A DNA stretch of 64,000 bases from Niallia sp. Man26 (GCF_022049065.2 NZ_CP095743.1:1565001-1629000), one strand, 5' to 3'. Shown: positions 15,985 through 24,910, numbered from the stretch's first letter. Notes: generated from the sequence alone by a model not told the origin. Numbers and translations are program-made.

Positions 15985-16026
15985 AGCCATGAAAAATGGG
16001 GACTAACATTTTTCATGGCTATTTTT
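15985..16026. terminator. Bidirectional terminator
   Basis: A 14-bp stem (AGCCATGAAAAATG, 15985-15998, with 16007-16020) flanked by T-rich sequence on both strands. It serves the GNAT unit and the convergent small-ORF/DUF3231 unit. Confidence 0.75.
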
Positions 16027-16144
16027 AACCTCTATTTTCTTCTTCATTACTGTCTTTTTTATCATCCCATCCATATATTTCATTAATTTCCTCGACGAGA
16101 TGATCTAAAAATTCATCTGAGATAACTTCTTGCTCTTTTTTCAT
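16025..16144 (-). CDS. 39-residue acidic protein downstream of DUF3231
   Basis: A small ORF that starts MKKEQEVISDEFLDHL and ends DSNEEENRG, with a clear ribosome binding site (AAAGGAGCC) 7 bases upstream. It begins 28 bases after the DUF3231 stop and ends at a terminator, so it is the second gene of that unit. The helix DEFLDHLVEEINEIYGW is amphipathic and the tail is acidic. I do not recognise a family. Confidence 0.6.
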   Translation of the reverse strand: MKKEQEVISDEFLDHLVEEINEIYGWDDKKDSNEEENRG

Positions 16145-16172
16145 CTATCAAGGCTCCTTTAAGCAAAATATA

Positions 16173-17186
16173 TTATTTTTGTTTTTTTGCAAGTAAATTA
16201 CGGTCGATGTTATGCGGTGGCTTGTCCATCCAATTGTGCTCGATTAATAGATTTCCGCCGTCCTCTGCATAGTTTGAAGTTTCCACCATTAGCCGAAGAT
16301 AGATAGAACCAAGGTCATGGCGCGGACTAACTGCAATAGAATCACCAAAATTTCGTAATTTTGCAGAAGACAGATTGCTGATATGAAAAAGCATCAGTTT
16401 TTCAGAGTAGGGCGCTGTTTGGGATGTGGTGATATTAAATTGACTTGGCATTGTCAATGGCAAGTCTTCTGACTTTAGTACATTGGAAAATACGGAATTT
16501 TGTTTAATATTTATATGCTTGCCTCTTATAAAATAGTTGCTGATATCCTCTGATTTTGCGACTTGGCTGAAACCGAGCAGCAGCACGGTTTTCATCGTGT
16601 TGAACTGGATATTAGCAAATAATTGTGAAATTTCAATACCTGTTAATGGCCTTTTATCACCAAAAAAGCCATTAAAAAAGCTTTGCCGTTGAACCATTTC
16701 AGCAGCATCCATCGCAGGTATATTCGGAGGCCGCACATGAATCCCCATTTCGTGCATTAACTCTGTCACCTGATTGGAAAGAGTAGCAGCGTCCCTCATG
16801 ATTTCGACAATAAATTGACGTATATCTAATCTTGATGTATTAGGCAAGGTAATGCTGTAAAAGATAATTCCCAACTTATACATCATGTCTATGTACTCAA
16901 GATAAAACTCATCAGAAAACAGCCGTGGTGCGGAAAGATTTACATCTTTTTCTGCTGAAAAACCGACAGGAAGAGGGATATTATCTGCTTGGAATAAAAT
17001 GGTAACACGATTAATGATTCTTTGGCTTAAAACATCACTGTCTTTAATAATTGCCTTGATTCTTTTATCCTCCACATTTGTTAAAAAAGGCTGGAACATA
17101 CAGTGAGACATCGTGTTTGCTATATAAAAGTTCCATAAATTTCCCTGTTCAGCACTTGTTAGCGGTGGTTTGTTAAGTTTCGTCAT
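16173..17186 (-). CDS. DUF3231 protein, paralogue 2
   Basis: 337 residues, with two DUF3231 units: PLTSAEQGNLWNFYIANTMS near residue 7 and PLTGIEISQLFANIQFNTMK near residue 180. The segment SFFNGFFGDKRPLTG between units is nearly identical to paralogue 1. It has no signal peptide and is helical throughout. Its role is unknown. A 39-residue acidic protein follows in the same unit. Confidence 0.85.
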   Translation of the reverse strand: MTKLNKPPLTSAEQGNLWNFYIANTMSHCMFQPFLTNVEDKRIKAIIKDSDVLSQRIINRVTILFQADNIPLPVGFSAEKDVNLSAPRLFSDEFYLEYIDMMYKLGIIFYSITLPNTSRLDIRQFIVEIMRDAATLSNQVTELMHEMGIHVRPPNIPAMDAAEMVQRQSFFNGFFGDKRPLTGIEISQLFANIQFNTMKTVLLLGFSQVAKSEDISNYFIRGKHINIKQNSVFSNVLKSEDLPLTMPSQFNITTSQTAPYSEKLMLFHISNLSSAKLRNFGDSIAVSPRHDLGSIYLRLMVETSNYAEDGGNLLIEHNWMDKPPHNIDRNLLAKKQK

Positions 17187-17399
17187 ATATGATTTGCTCC
17201 CATCAGAACGATAACGGTCTATATTGTCTAAAAAAAAGTTTTCCCATATGTCTGATTTTCATTCATTGCTGGCTGTAATTGTTTTCTATTATTTTACAAA
17301 ATAAGCAGGATTATATACACTATTAAGCGAACTGGACTAAAAACGGCAGCACATTCCCAGTTGTGAAACTGCTGTTATAAGTGTAAGAGGAGGGATTTT

Positions 17400-18850
17400 A
17401 TGATTGAAGTGCAAGGGAGATTTAACAGCGCCAAAGTTTTTACAGATAAAGTCGAAGAAACAGCATTGTCGCAAATTCAAGAGCTTTGCGATCAGGACTT
17501 TACAGAAGGAACCAAAATCCGGATTATGCCTGATACTCATGCAGGCGCAGGCTGTACAATCGGAACAACGATGACTATAACAGATAAAATTGTTCCAAAC
17601 TTAGTCGGGGTTGCTTGATGTTGGCCCAGACGTTAAACCACTCGCTCAATTGCTGGAACCCCTATTAGGGCAATCAGCAGCCAGAGGCTGTGGCAACATA
17701 GTCAAATGGTTCAGAGACTTGCACGCTAGTGGCAGATTTACGTGCAGAATTATTACCAAACCTTATAAATGATGGGATAATTAATACGGCGAGCCTGCGA
17801 TAGGAGCTGCCTAACTCCGATAACCGCAGAGAAGGTATAGTCCAAACTCTTAAGTAATTAGGAGAAAAATGTGATATCGGCTGCGGCATGGAAGTTGCCG
17901 TTATAAATAAAAATAAAACAGAAGTTAATTTCGATAAGCTCGATGAAATAATCCGCAAACATATTCCAAGCGGCTTTGCCACAAGGGAAAGCAGTCAATT
18001 CCATCCGTATTCCAAAAAAATTGATTTTCGTAATGTGGTCGCGCCTTTTAACTTGAAAAGAGCTAAATCATCAGTTGGAACTTTAGGTGGAGGTAACCAT
18101 TTTGTTGAGTTGAACGAATTAGACGATAAAATTGTGATTGTCATCCACTCTGGTTCAAGAAATTTAGGCAAGGTAATTGCAGAGCATTATCAAAACTTAG
18201 CATATAATGAGCTGTTAAGTTTGCAGGAAGAACGCCAAACGCTGATTAATGAATTGAAAGCAGAAGGCAGGGAAAGGGAAATTGAAGAAGCGTTAAAAAG
18301 CCTTAAAAGTCCTTTCATTAAAAAGGATCTTGCTTATCTTCAAGGAAAAAGCTTTGATCATTATATGAATGATATGAAAATCGCGCAGCATTATGCACTT
18401 TTGAATCGTAAAGCAATGGCAGAAGAAATTGTCTCCCGTATGGGCTGGGAAATAGCGGACAGCTTTACAACGATTCACAATTATATTGATATGGAACAAA
18501 TGATTCTCAGAAAAGGGGCAATCTCTGCCAAAAAAGGGGAAAAAGTAATCATTCCAATCAATATGCGTGATGGCAGCTTAATTGCAATCGGTAAAGGTAA
18601 TGCAGAATGGAATGAATCGGCTCCTCATGGTGCAGGCAGATTAATGTCAAGAACGAAAGCAAAAGAGATGGTGTCATTGACAGAATTCCAGGATTCAATG
18701 AAGGAAGTATGGACGACTTCTGTTAATGAAAGCACATTAGATGAGAGCCCGATGGCATACAAGCCAATGGAGGATATTATTAGACATAGTGTTGATACCA
18801 TTGAAATTATGAAGGTTATTAAGCCTTTGTATAATTTTAAGGCCAATTAA
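17400..18850 (+). CDS. rtcB: RNA-splicing ligase RtcB, interrupted by a group I intron
   Basis: The gene is join(17400-17611, 17872-18850), 396 residues after splicing. RtcB joins 2',3'-cyclic phosphate and 5'-OH RNA ends using GTP and Mn2+. Exon 1 carries MPDTHAGAGCTIGTT and PNLVGV. Exon 2 continues DIGCGMEVAV with the Asp/Cys metal ligands, GGGNHFVEL, VIHSGSRNLGK and the guanylylated His in APHGAGRLMSR. Unspliced mRNA would give a 72-residue fragment ending at a TGA just inside the intron. Exon lengths (212 and 979 nt) restore the frame exactly. The ribosome binding site GAGGAGGG precedes ATG 17400. No rtcA or archease gene is adjacent. Confidence 0.9.
17612..17871 (+). ncRNA. Self-splicing group I intron in rtcB
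   Basis: A 260-nt intron with all four conserved core elements in order: P CAATTGCTGGAAC (17647-17659), Q AATCAGCAGCC (17672-17682), R GGTTCAGAGACT (17708-17719) and S GAAGGTATAGTCC (17831-17843). P7 is GACT 17716-17719 with AGTC 17839-17842. P3 is CCACT 17638-17642 with AGTGG 17728-17732. P5 is CCCT/AGGG. GCACG/CGTGC at 17721-17745 makes a peripheral helix. Exon GGGU (17608-17611) pairs with the guide GCCC (17624-17627) with a U-G wobble at the 5' splice site, and the intron ends in G17871. There is no homing endonuclease ORF. Confidence 0.92.
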
Positions 18851-18898
18851 AACCAAAGAAAAAGAAGGATTGCGCTTGTAATCCTTCCTTTTCTTTGG
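18849..18898 (-). terminator. Terminator of the 17-residue peptide gene
   Basis: Long imperfect inverted repeat, 18853-18871 with 18880-18898 (CCAAAGAAAA...TTCTTTGG), followed on the minus strand by TTTT. On the plus strand no T-tract follows, so it mainly terminates minus-strand transcripts. Confidence 0.55.
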
Positions 18899-18910
18899 AG
18901 AAGATGACCT

Positions 18911-18964
18911 TCAAAAAAACACATCTACAAGCAATATGCCTAACCCGATCAAAAAGATAATCAT
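18911..18964 (-). CDS. Possible 17-residue hydrophobic peptide
   Basis: ATG with a GAGGGGAG ribosome binding site opens MIIFLIGLGILLVDVFF and then stops, directly before a minus-strand terminator. The peptide is one membrane helix. It resembles in size and character small regulatory membrane peptides such as KdpF or CydX, but no family is recognised and the reality of expression is uncertain. Confidence 0.4.
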   Translation of the reverse strand: MIIFLIGLGILLVDVFF

Positions 18965-19085
18965 TTAATCAGCTCCCCTCTTTAAAAGGAATACTACATC
19001 ATATGACAAAAGGGAAAAAACTAATGTAACGAGAGTGGAAATTTTACTAAAAATACATAATTCTTTTGATAAAAAAGCAAAGTGT

Positions 19086-19139
19086 CCCTTATGTTTATCG
19101 CCATGATTTAAGCTCTTCATACATAAGGGGAAGGAAAAA
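19086..19139. repeat. Inverted repeat of unknown role
   Basis: CCCTTATGT (19086-19094) and ACATAAGGG (19131-19139) are perfect complements, separated by 36 bases. It lies in a 300-base gene-poor stretch that contains no recognisable gene other than the small peptide at 18911. Confidence 0.35.
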
Positions 19140-19170
19140 GGGGAGTCTAGCTGGATTCATAGGAGGTTAC

Positions 19171-19218
19171 GCTTAAGCATGCACCCCAAAAAAGGTGCTT
19201 GCTTAAGCATGTTTTTTA
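19171..19218. terminator. Terminator of ykuS-like gene
   Basis: GCTTAAGCATGCACC (19171-19185) pairs with GGTGCTTGCTTAAGC (19194-19208) with one mismatch. Minus-strand transcripts enter it right after the YkuS stop codon; a T-run is also present on the plus strand. Confidence 0.6.
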
Positions 19219-19461
19219 TTTGTTTGTTCTTTGTGCTACTTGCTGACATACTTCATCAGCAGAAAGGCCGTTTGCCTCAATAACAGAGCCTTGTATTTGT
19301 GTGTCCTGCATGCCCATTACGTTAGAATCAATTCCTGAGACAACACAGCAATCACAGTTTTGTGCATCAGACTCTTGCTTTAAATCAATCACCTCATGCC
19401 CTTGTTCACGGAGAGCCTCTGAAATATTTGTTAGTGATTGTTCTACACCAATTCTTGCCAT
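19216..19461 (-). CDS. ykuS: UPF0180 family protein YkuS
   Basis: An 81-residue protein matching the YkuS/UPF0180 family: [29 protein letters not shown], then the paired Cys in [20 protein letters not shown] and the C-terminal [16 protein letters not shown]. The function is unknown; the Cys pair suggests redox or metal chemistry. The start at 19461 is chosen over 19479 because GGAGGAGGTGATAC stands directly upstream. Confidence 0.88.
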   Translation of the reverse strand: MARIGVEQSLTNISEALREQGHEVIDLKQESDAQNCDCCVVSGIDSNVMGMQDTQIQGSVIEANGLSADEVCQQVAQRTNK

Positions 19462-19619
19462 ATGTATCACCTCCTCCAAAAAGTAAGTTGTCCTAAAACA
19501 ACAGAATTATTCTAAGTGAAACTAAACTGAAAAATCTGATATTTAAAAGGAGGAATTTAACAGGATAAACAGAATAAAGAGATATTGGCATGAAAAATAA
19601 TTTTTGGTGGTGGCAATAG

Positions 19620-20123
19620 TTGAACAAACCAATTGTGGAACTATTTCGGCAAAAGCATCAAGCTGAAGTGGTTGACTTGATATTAACGATTCAGCAAACA
19701 GAATATAATATCCCTATTACAAAAGAAGACCAGCCTGATTTATTGATGATAGAAACATTTTATCAAAGAGGAAAAGGCAACTTTTGGGTTGCTCGTAGTG
19801 AGGAGAAGGTAGTTGGTACCATTGCTTTACTTGATATCGGCAACAGCCAAGCTGCCTTAAGAAAAATGTTCGTGCATAAAGATTATCGCGGCGCAGGCTA
19901 TAATACAGCGAGACTTTTGTTGGAAAATGCCCTTGCTTGGGCAAAGGAAGTCGATATTTTAGAAGTTTACCTTGGCACTACGCCTCAGTTTTTAGCAGCT
20001 CATCGCTTTTATGAGAAAAACCAGTTTACAAGTATTGAGCTGGCCGAACTGCCTAAGGCCTTTCCGCTTATGGAGGTTGATAAGAAGTTTTATAAGTATA
20101 AGGTAGAAGAGCACGCAATATAA
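19620..20123 (+). CDS. GNAT family acetyltransferase
   Basis: A 167-residue N-acetyltransferase. The acetyl-CoA motif is visible as ALRKMFVHKDYRGAGYNTARLLLENALAWA, with the preceding strand VVGTIALLD and the C-terminal TTPQFLAAHRFYEKNQF. The substrate is unknown. The start is TTG with a weak site (GGTGG). A strong bidirectional terminator follows the stop codon. Confidence 0.87.
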   Translation: MNKPIVELFRQKHQAEVVDLILTIQQTEYNIPITKEDQPDLLMIETFYQRGKGNFWVARSEEKVVGTIALLDIGNSQAALRKMFVHKDYRGAGYNTARLLLENALAWAKEVDILEVYLGTTPQFLAAHRFYEKNQFTSIELAELPKAFPLMEVDKKFYKYKVEEHAI

Positions 20124-20161
20124 GAAGCTGCCGATTTTTTGACGGCAGCTTCTCTTTTTTT
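20124..20161. terminator. Bidirectional terminator
   Basis: GAAGCTGCCG (20124-20133) pairs with CGGCAGCTTC (20143-20152), then TCTTTTTTT on the plus strand. It lies between converging genes. Confidence 0.85.
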
Positions 20162-21074
20162 ATAGTTGGACAGATTGAGCGTTCTGCCGTTTAAAAGCAG
20201 ATAGAAGCAGAATGACACCGATAATGCAGGCTGCGCCAAGCCATTGAAATAAGCCAAATGGCATGTTGAGCCAAAAGACCGTCGTCAACACAGCCGCAAG
20301 CGGCTCAATGCTGCCTAACAAGCTGGATTCTTTCGGCAATAGTGACTCTAAACTTTTTATATAAAACCAAAAGGCTATCATTGTGCCAAACACAATCACA
20401 AACAATAAATAACCAATGGCTGCACTAGGCAGTTCAGCAGGTGCTGTCTTCCACACAGGTTCTAACGTATTTAAGCAAAGTCCCCCGATTATCATCGCCC
20501 AGCCGACAATTACCATAGAATCAAACTTTTCCAGCAAGCGTCCAGCACTTAAAGTATAAAAAGCAGCCGCTATTCCAGAAAGCACACCCCATACAACAGC
20601 TTGAACAGGAACAGAAAGCTCGGAAAAAGAACCATTTGTCAGCAGAAGAAAGCAGCCGCCTAATGCAAGTGCGGCAGAATATCCGTCTAGTTTAGACAGC
20701 CGCGCTTTTTTGGTTAAAAGATAATATATCATAATCATGATTGGTGCTAAATACTGCAGCAACGTAGCAACAGCTGCATTGCCATGATTGATGGCTGCCA
20801 TATAAGTATACTGAACGGCCAGCATCCCAAAAAGGGAAAAGGCAATCAATCGGAAAGCGGATTGAGGACTCTTCCAAACAGCAATAATTTGACTGCGCTT
20901 TTTGCTAAAGGCTGTCAGCAAAAGCAGCATTAAGCCAGAAAGCAGCAGCCTTACGACAACTAGCCAATTTACATCGATTTGATAGGTTTGAAAGAGCTTC
21001 TGGGCAACTGTGCCGCCGACTCCCCAAAAAGCAGCACCTGTAATTACAAAAAACAAACCTCTATTTCTAGTCAT
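20160..21074 (-). CDS. EamA/DMT family transporter
   Basis: A 304-residue protein with ten membrane helices as two EamA repeats: [19 protein letters not shown] at the start of repeat 1 and [24 protein letters not shown] at repeat 2, the latter ending in [19 protein letters not shown], a DMT hallmark. Members export amino acids or other metabolites. It is divergent from an AraC regulator (99 bases between starts), which is the probable controller. Confidence 0.9.
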   Translation of the reverse strand: MTRNRGLFFVITGAAFWGVGGTVAQKLFQTYQIDVNWLVVVRLLLSGLMLLLLTAFSKKRSQIIAVWKSPQSAFRLIAFSLFGMLAVQYTYMAAINHGNAAVATLLQYLAPIMIMIYYLLTKKARLSKLDGYSAALALGGCFLLLTNGSFSELSVPVQAVVWGVLSGIAAAFYTLSAGRLLEKFDSMVIVGWAMIIGGLCLNTLEPVWKTAPAELPSAAIGYLLFVIVFGTMIAFWFYIKSLESLLPKESSLLGSIEPLAAVLTTVFWLNMPFGLFQWLGAACIIGVILLLSAFKRQNAQSVQL

Positions 21075-21173
21075 TATGTCTCCGCCTTTTATAAAGATAT
21101 TGTTATAATAAAGGAATAATCAGCGGAAAAATACGATAATAGACGGAAAAAATATAAATATATGGAGGTTGTT

Positions 21174-22055
21174 ATGCAAAACCGTCCTTTTCCTATCGGT
21201 GATGATCTAAAAGAGCTGACAGAGCATTATACTGTATTATTGCCTGTAGCCTGCTACGAAACAACCATTAATAAAAACATGTATGGGCACATCCCGCTGC
21301 ATTGGCATGATGAACTGCAGTTTGTGTACATGCATAAAGGAGAAGCGAATTTCTCGGTAAATGGAGACGATATTTTACTGAAAGAAGACAGCGGCCTATT
21401 TATAAACAGCGGTTTACTGCATATGGCAGCGGAGGTCACAAAGGACGCATCCTATATTTGCCTTAACGTCGCACCTTCCTTTATGCTCACACAAGAACTT
21501 TTTTCTCAGTATGTTTATCCATATATGCAAGCAAGCAATCTTCCATATGTTCCTCTTGATGGTCATAAAGAATGGGGCAGAATTATATTGGACGCTATCC
21601 TAGCCATTAACGAACTCCTTCAAAAAAAGGAGCCGTATTTTGAAATTGATATTAGCATACAGCTTTCCTTATTATGGAAAAGCTTTATGAAAAATGGACT
21701 TCCACCTGCCTTTAACAAAGCAGAGTCAGTTAAAAATGAAAGAATGAAACAGATGCTCGACTGGATTCATCATCATTATGAGGAGAAAATAAAGCTTGTC
21801 GATATTGCTGCAGCAGGCCATTTGAGTCGATCGGAATGCTGCCGCTATTTTCAAAGGATCTTAAACCGTTCGCCCTTTAATTATTTGGAGCATTATCGCA
21901 TTCAGAAAAGCTTAATTTTGCTTCAAGAAGAGGATGCCAATATTACGGAGGTCGCTTATCGGGTTGGCTTCAGCAGCACAAGCTACTTTATTCAAAAGTT
22001 TCGTAAGGAAATGAAGATAACGCCTTTAGCCTACAAAAAACAGAAGCAGTTGTAA
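21174..22055 (+). CDS. AraC family regulator with cupin sensor
   Basis: About 293 residues. The N-terminal cupin-type arm HIPLHWHDELQFVYMHKGEANFSVNGDDILLKEDSGLFINSGLLH is followed by two helix-turn-helix motifs in the C-terminal 100 residues (VDIAAAGHLSRSECCRYFQRILNRSPFNYLEHYRIQKS and ITEVAYRVGFSSTSYFIQKFRKEM). ATG 21174 is preferred over 21162 because TGGAGG lies in between. It is divergent to the EamA transporter and likely activates or represses it. Confidence 0.9.
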   Translation: MQNRPFPIGDDLKELTEHYTVLLPVACYETTINKNMYGHIPLHWHDELQFVYMHKGEANFSVNGDDILLKEDSGLFINSGLLHMAAEVTKDASYICLNVAPSFMLTQELFSQYVYPYMQASNLPYVPLDGHKEWGRIILDAILAINELLQKKEPYFEIDISIQLSLLWKSFMKNGLPPAFNKAESVKNERMKQMLDWIHHHYEEKIKLVDIAAAGHLSRSECCRYFQRILNRSPFNYLEHYRIQKSLILLQEEDANITEVAYRVGFSSTSYFIQKFRKEMKITPLAYKKQKQL

Positions 22056-22121
22056 CAGCTTTTCCTAGAGACCTTAAATAAATGTATGCGATAATAAGAT
22101 GGCGAACAAGGAGGTATTTAA

Positions 22122-22460
22122 ATGAAGGAAATAATGTCATTTAATAAGCTTACAGGCAAGGCCATCAGCAATTATAATTCCGTAGCTGCTTATTACACGA
22201 ATTTAATGCGAACAAATGAACCTGTTAGTATCGGTATAATTCATGTCGAGCCTGGGGGAATGGTAGGTTATCATGATGCTCCGGTTAAACAGGCCTTCAT
22301 CATAATGGAAGGGCAAGGCTGGATTAAAGGAGCGGACGGACAAATACAGACACTGCAAACAGGTGAGGGAGTGCTGTGGGACAAGGGAGAAGGCCATGAA
22401 TCAGGCAGTGAGCAAGGCATGACAGTCCTTGTCCTTCAAGGAGAGAATCTTTTTATATAG
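22122..22460 (+). CDS. Cupin domain protein
   Basis: A 112-residue single cupin. The two conserved motifs are partly visible: VGYHDAPVKQAFIIMEGQGWIKGADG and the second GEGVLWDKGEGHESGSEQGMTVLVLQG. The first His is retained (GYHD), though the usual second His of motif 1 is replaced. The function is unknown. The ribosome binding site is AAGGAGG. It is followed 15 bases later by the NAT gene, so they form an operon. Confidence 0.8.
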   Translation: MKEIMSFNKLTGKAISNYNSVAAYYTNLMRTNEPVSIGIIHVEPGGMVGYHDAPVKQAFIIMEGQGWIKGADGQIQTLQTGEGVLWDKGEGHESGSEQGMTVLVLQGENLFI

Positions 22461-22475
22461 TTAGGAGGATGACAA

Positions 22476-23258
22476 ATGCATGAATTAAATGAACGCTTTC
22501 GGCAGCGAATTGGCTTCCCTCTTGCAGAAGCAATAACGTTGCAAAATCTAGAAATTGTATTGGAAAAGGTGGCAAAAACAGTCCCTTTTGAAAATATGGC
22601 TATAATCGGAGGGAAAACGGGCGAGATATCTCCCGCTTATTTACAAGATAAGATCATTGAGCGAAAAGAAGGCGGGCTTTGCTATGATATAAATTCCCTT
22701 CTTTACTTGTTTTTACGTGAAAACGGGTTAAATGTCGCCCTAATTAAGGGGATTACCTATGATCCTGCCAATCAAGCTTGGAGCAAGACAGGAGCTACCC
22801 ACGCTTGTATATTGCTTGAGGATAATGGACGCCAATATGTGGTGGATTCAGGATATGGCGCCAATCTGCCATTAAAGCCTGTGCCCCTTGATGGAGAGCT
22901 AATAGTTTCAGATAATGGAGAATTTAAGATAGAGCAGAAGCCGAGTGAGTATGGAGATTATATGTTATATGTCAAGCTGAAGGATAAAGATGAGGACTGG
23001 AGGATTGGTTATGCCTTTTGCTCAACTAAAGTTTTCGATGATGTCAAAGAGTTAAATGAAATGCAAGGAATTATCGTTAATCATCCTGCGTCGCGTTTTA
23101 ATAAAGATCCTCTGCTTAGCTTGTTAACAGATAAGGGAAGTATAGTTTTGACTAATCATTCATTTACAGAATGGTCGGACGGAACTAAACAAAAGGAAGA
23201 CATAGATTCGCAAGAATTTATATTAAAGGCGAAAGAAAGATTTGGTATTAGGAGCTAA
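22476..23258 (+). CDS. Arylamine N-acetyltransferase (NAT)
   Basis: A 260-residue NAT that transfers acetyl from acetyl-CoA to arylamines or hydrazines. The papain-like triad is intact: Cys69 in EGGLCYDIN, His109 in GATHACI and Asp124 in VVDSGYG. The N-terminal helix bundle, with VPFENMAI, is typical. It resembles B. subtilis YvcN-type enzymes. It is the second gene of a cupin-NAT operon that ends in a strong terminator. Confidence 0.92.
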   Translation: MHELNERFRQRIGFPLAEAITLQNLEIVLEKVAKTVPFENMAIIGGKTGEISPAYLQDKIIERKEGGLCYDINSLLYLFLRENGLNVALIKGITYDPANQAWSKTGATHACILLEDNGRQYVVDSGYGANLPLKPVPLDGELIVSDNGEFKIEQKPSEYGDYMLYVKLKDKDEDWRIGYAFCSTKVFDDVKELNEMQGIIVNHPASRFNKDPLLSLLTDKGSIVLTNHSFTEWSDGTKQKEDIDSQEFILKAKERFGIRS

Positions 23259-23259
23259 A

Positions 23260-23288
23260 CAGGATGCTTTTGCATCCTGTTTTTTTTA
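23260..23288 (+). terminator. Terminator of the cupin-NAT operon
   Basis: CAGGATGC (23260-23267) pairs with GCATCCTG (23272-23279), followed by eight T. The converging minus gene ends just inside it. Confidence 0.85.
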
Positions 23289-23612
23289 TTTAGGAAAGGC
23301 ATTATCTATCGTATCGCTGAATTGCTGCATATCAGCATCTGCTTTCAGTGATTGAACATGGAAGGCATTTGCCTTTTTATGTCCAGCTTCTGTTCTAATC
23401 CCCATCTGATTACTGTTTCCACTTGGGATGACTCCTTCTCTTGGACCATCCTTATGAGATTCTGTTTCCACATGAATATTGTCTGCATCTCTAGGCATTT
23501 TGTGATTCCCTCCCATTGCTTGATGTATCTCTTCCTTATTGTTAGATGAAAAAGCGGTTTTTATGTTGCCATTCGTATTCGGAACGTAATAGATATTTTT
23601 TTGTTTTGTCAT
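23286..23612 (-). CDS. Hydrophilic protein of unknown function
   Basis: A 108-residue protein rich in Asn, Lys, His and Gly with no hydrophobic core, membrane segment or signal. It starts MTKQKNIYYVPNTNGNIKTA and contains PREGVIPSGNSNQMG. Such low-complexity hydrophilic composition is common among small Bacillus spore-associated or disordered proteins, but no family is recognised. It converges on the NAT terminator. Confidence 0.6.
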   Translation of the reverse strand: MTKQKNIYYVPNTNGNIKTAFSSNNKEEIHQAMGGNHKMPRDADNIHVETESHKDGPREGVIPSGNSNQMGIRTEAGHKKANAFHVQSLKADADMQQFSDTIDNAFPK

Positions 23613-23733
23613 TTTTTTGTAATGGTATTGTCGACAAACACTTCTATAATGTTAATATTCCCTTATAATAATGAAGGTAGAAGGAAAGAAATACATAAAA
23701 TGGACTACTGAGCAAGAGAAGAAAGGTGACAAC

Positions 23734-24516
23734 ATGAAAAAAATAATTACGACTGCAGCTATTGCTTTTATTTTGAGCGGCTGCAGTACGACACAACAAG
23801 AGAGTCAGCCAAAAGAGGAAAACACGAACCAAACTTCCCAGCAGCAGGCAGAAAATCAAGAAACAAAGGAATGGACCATACCAAGTGAAAATCTAAATAA
23901 AGTAAAGGAAGAAGACGGACATAATGTCATTTTGAATCCTGAAAATATATTAGCGTTAGTTAATAAAGAATATTATTTGCCAAGTGATTATGAACCAAAG
24001 GATCTTATCAGACCAGAAGTTTCCTTTTCCTTTGGGAATGAGGATATTGAGAAAAGCTATATGAGGAAGGAAGCAGGAGAAGCGCTTGCTGAAATGTTTA
24101 ATGGAGCTAAATCAGAAGGTATGATTCTTTATGCCTCTTCAGGATACAGGTCATATGAACGACAATCTGCAGTTTTTGACCAAGAGGTTGCAAATGTAGG
24201 GGAAGAACAAGCAGAGCAGGCAGTAGCTATTCCCGGCTCTAGTGAACATCAAAGCGGGTTAGCAATGGATATCACTTCAGAGGGTCAGAATTTCTTATTA
24301 ACGGAAGAGTTCGGAGAAGATAAAGAAGGCAAATGGTTAATGGACAATGCTTATAAATATGGATTTATTCTGCGCTATCCGAAAGATAAGGTTGACATAA
24401 CCCAATATGAATATGAACCATGGCATTATCGCTATGTTGGCAAGGAAGCAGCTAAATTAATAAAAGAGAAGAATTGGACATTGGAAGAGTTTTTTGCCAA
24501 TGTAGAGGATAATTAA
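23734..24516 (+). CDS. LdcB/VanY-type D,D- or L,D-carboxypeptidase lipoprotein
   Basis: About 260 residues. The N-terminus is a lipoprotein signal with lipobox LSGC (Cys at about residue 18), so it is anchored outside the membrane. A Gln/Glu-rich linker precedes the VanY peptidase domain. The zinc site is visible as SSEHQSGLAMDI and EPWHYRYVG, with YASSGYRSYERQ upstream. It trims stem peptides of peptidoglycan. ATG 23734, with AAAGGTGAC, is the start that gives the signal peptide. Confidence 0.9.
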   Translation: MKKIITTAAIAFILSGCSTTQQESQPKEENTNQTSQQQAENQETKEWTIPSENLNKVKEEDGHNVILNPENILALVNKEYYLPSDYEPKDLIRPEVSFSFGNEDIEKSYMRKEAGEALAEMFNGAKSEGMILYASSGYRSYERQSAVFDQEVANVGEEQAEQAVAIPGSSEHQSGLAMDITSEGQNFLLTEEFGEDKEGKWLMDNAYKYGFILRYPKDKVDITQYEYEPWHYRYVGKEAAKLIKEKNWTLEEFFANVEDN

Positions 24517-24673
24517 GCGGGTTCCAACGCTGTTTTCATTCCTTCCTTTTGGGTATAAACGAAAAAGGGTACAACGATGATATAACAGATTTGCTAGAAA
24601 TGTAAAATGGCACTAAAACTAAACTGTTTCGTGTCGATATTAAGGATAATCAAGACGAACAAAAGGTGATAAA

Positions 24674-24910
24674 ATGCCACATACATTTACGAGAGAACAA
24701 GATGCTTTACTGGCAGAAACGGTATTGAATCATATTCGTGAGGGCAGTACAGCAATTGCTGCCTTTGAAGAGGTTGCCGTTGTATTAAATAAAACGGCGG
24801 CAACCTGCGGGTATCGCTGGAACAATACAGTCAGGCACAATTATCGCGGCGCTTTCAGGCTTGCAAAAAAAGAGAGATATGAACTGAAATACGCAAATAA
24901 TGAGGATTGA
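24674..24910 (+). CDS. Short RsfA-like (Myb-type) DNA-binding protein
   Basis: A 78-residue protein that consists of one SANT/Myb-like helix-turn-helix: [47 protein letters not shown]. It matches the N-terminal half of RsfA/YlbO prespore regulators but lacks their long coiled-coil C-terminus (usual length near 180-200). It ends naturally with a stop and a terminator, so it is probably a stand-alone short form. Confidence 0.75.
   Translation: MPHTFTREQDALLAETVLNHIREGSTAIAAFEEVAVVLNKTAATCGYRWNNTVRHNYRGAFRLAKKERYELKYANNED

Noticed and set aside
17400..17618. rtcB treated as a pseudogene with a stop codon and deletion
   Set aside because: The interrupting sequence has the full group I core, and the exons rejoin in frame without losing a codon, so an intron explains the gap better than decay.
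17674..17982. Minus-strand reading frame across the rtcB intron
   Set aside because: It overlaps the intron core and exon 2, has no ribosome binding site and no family resemblance.
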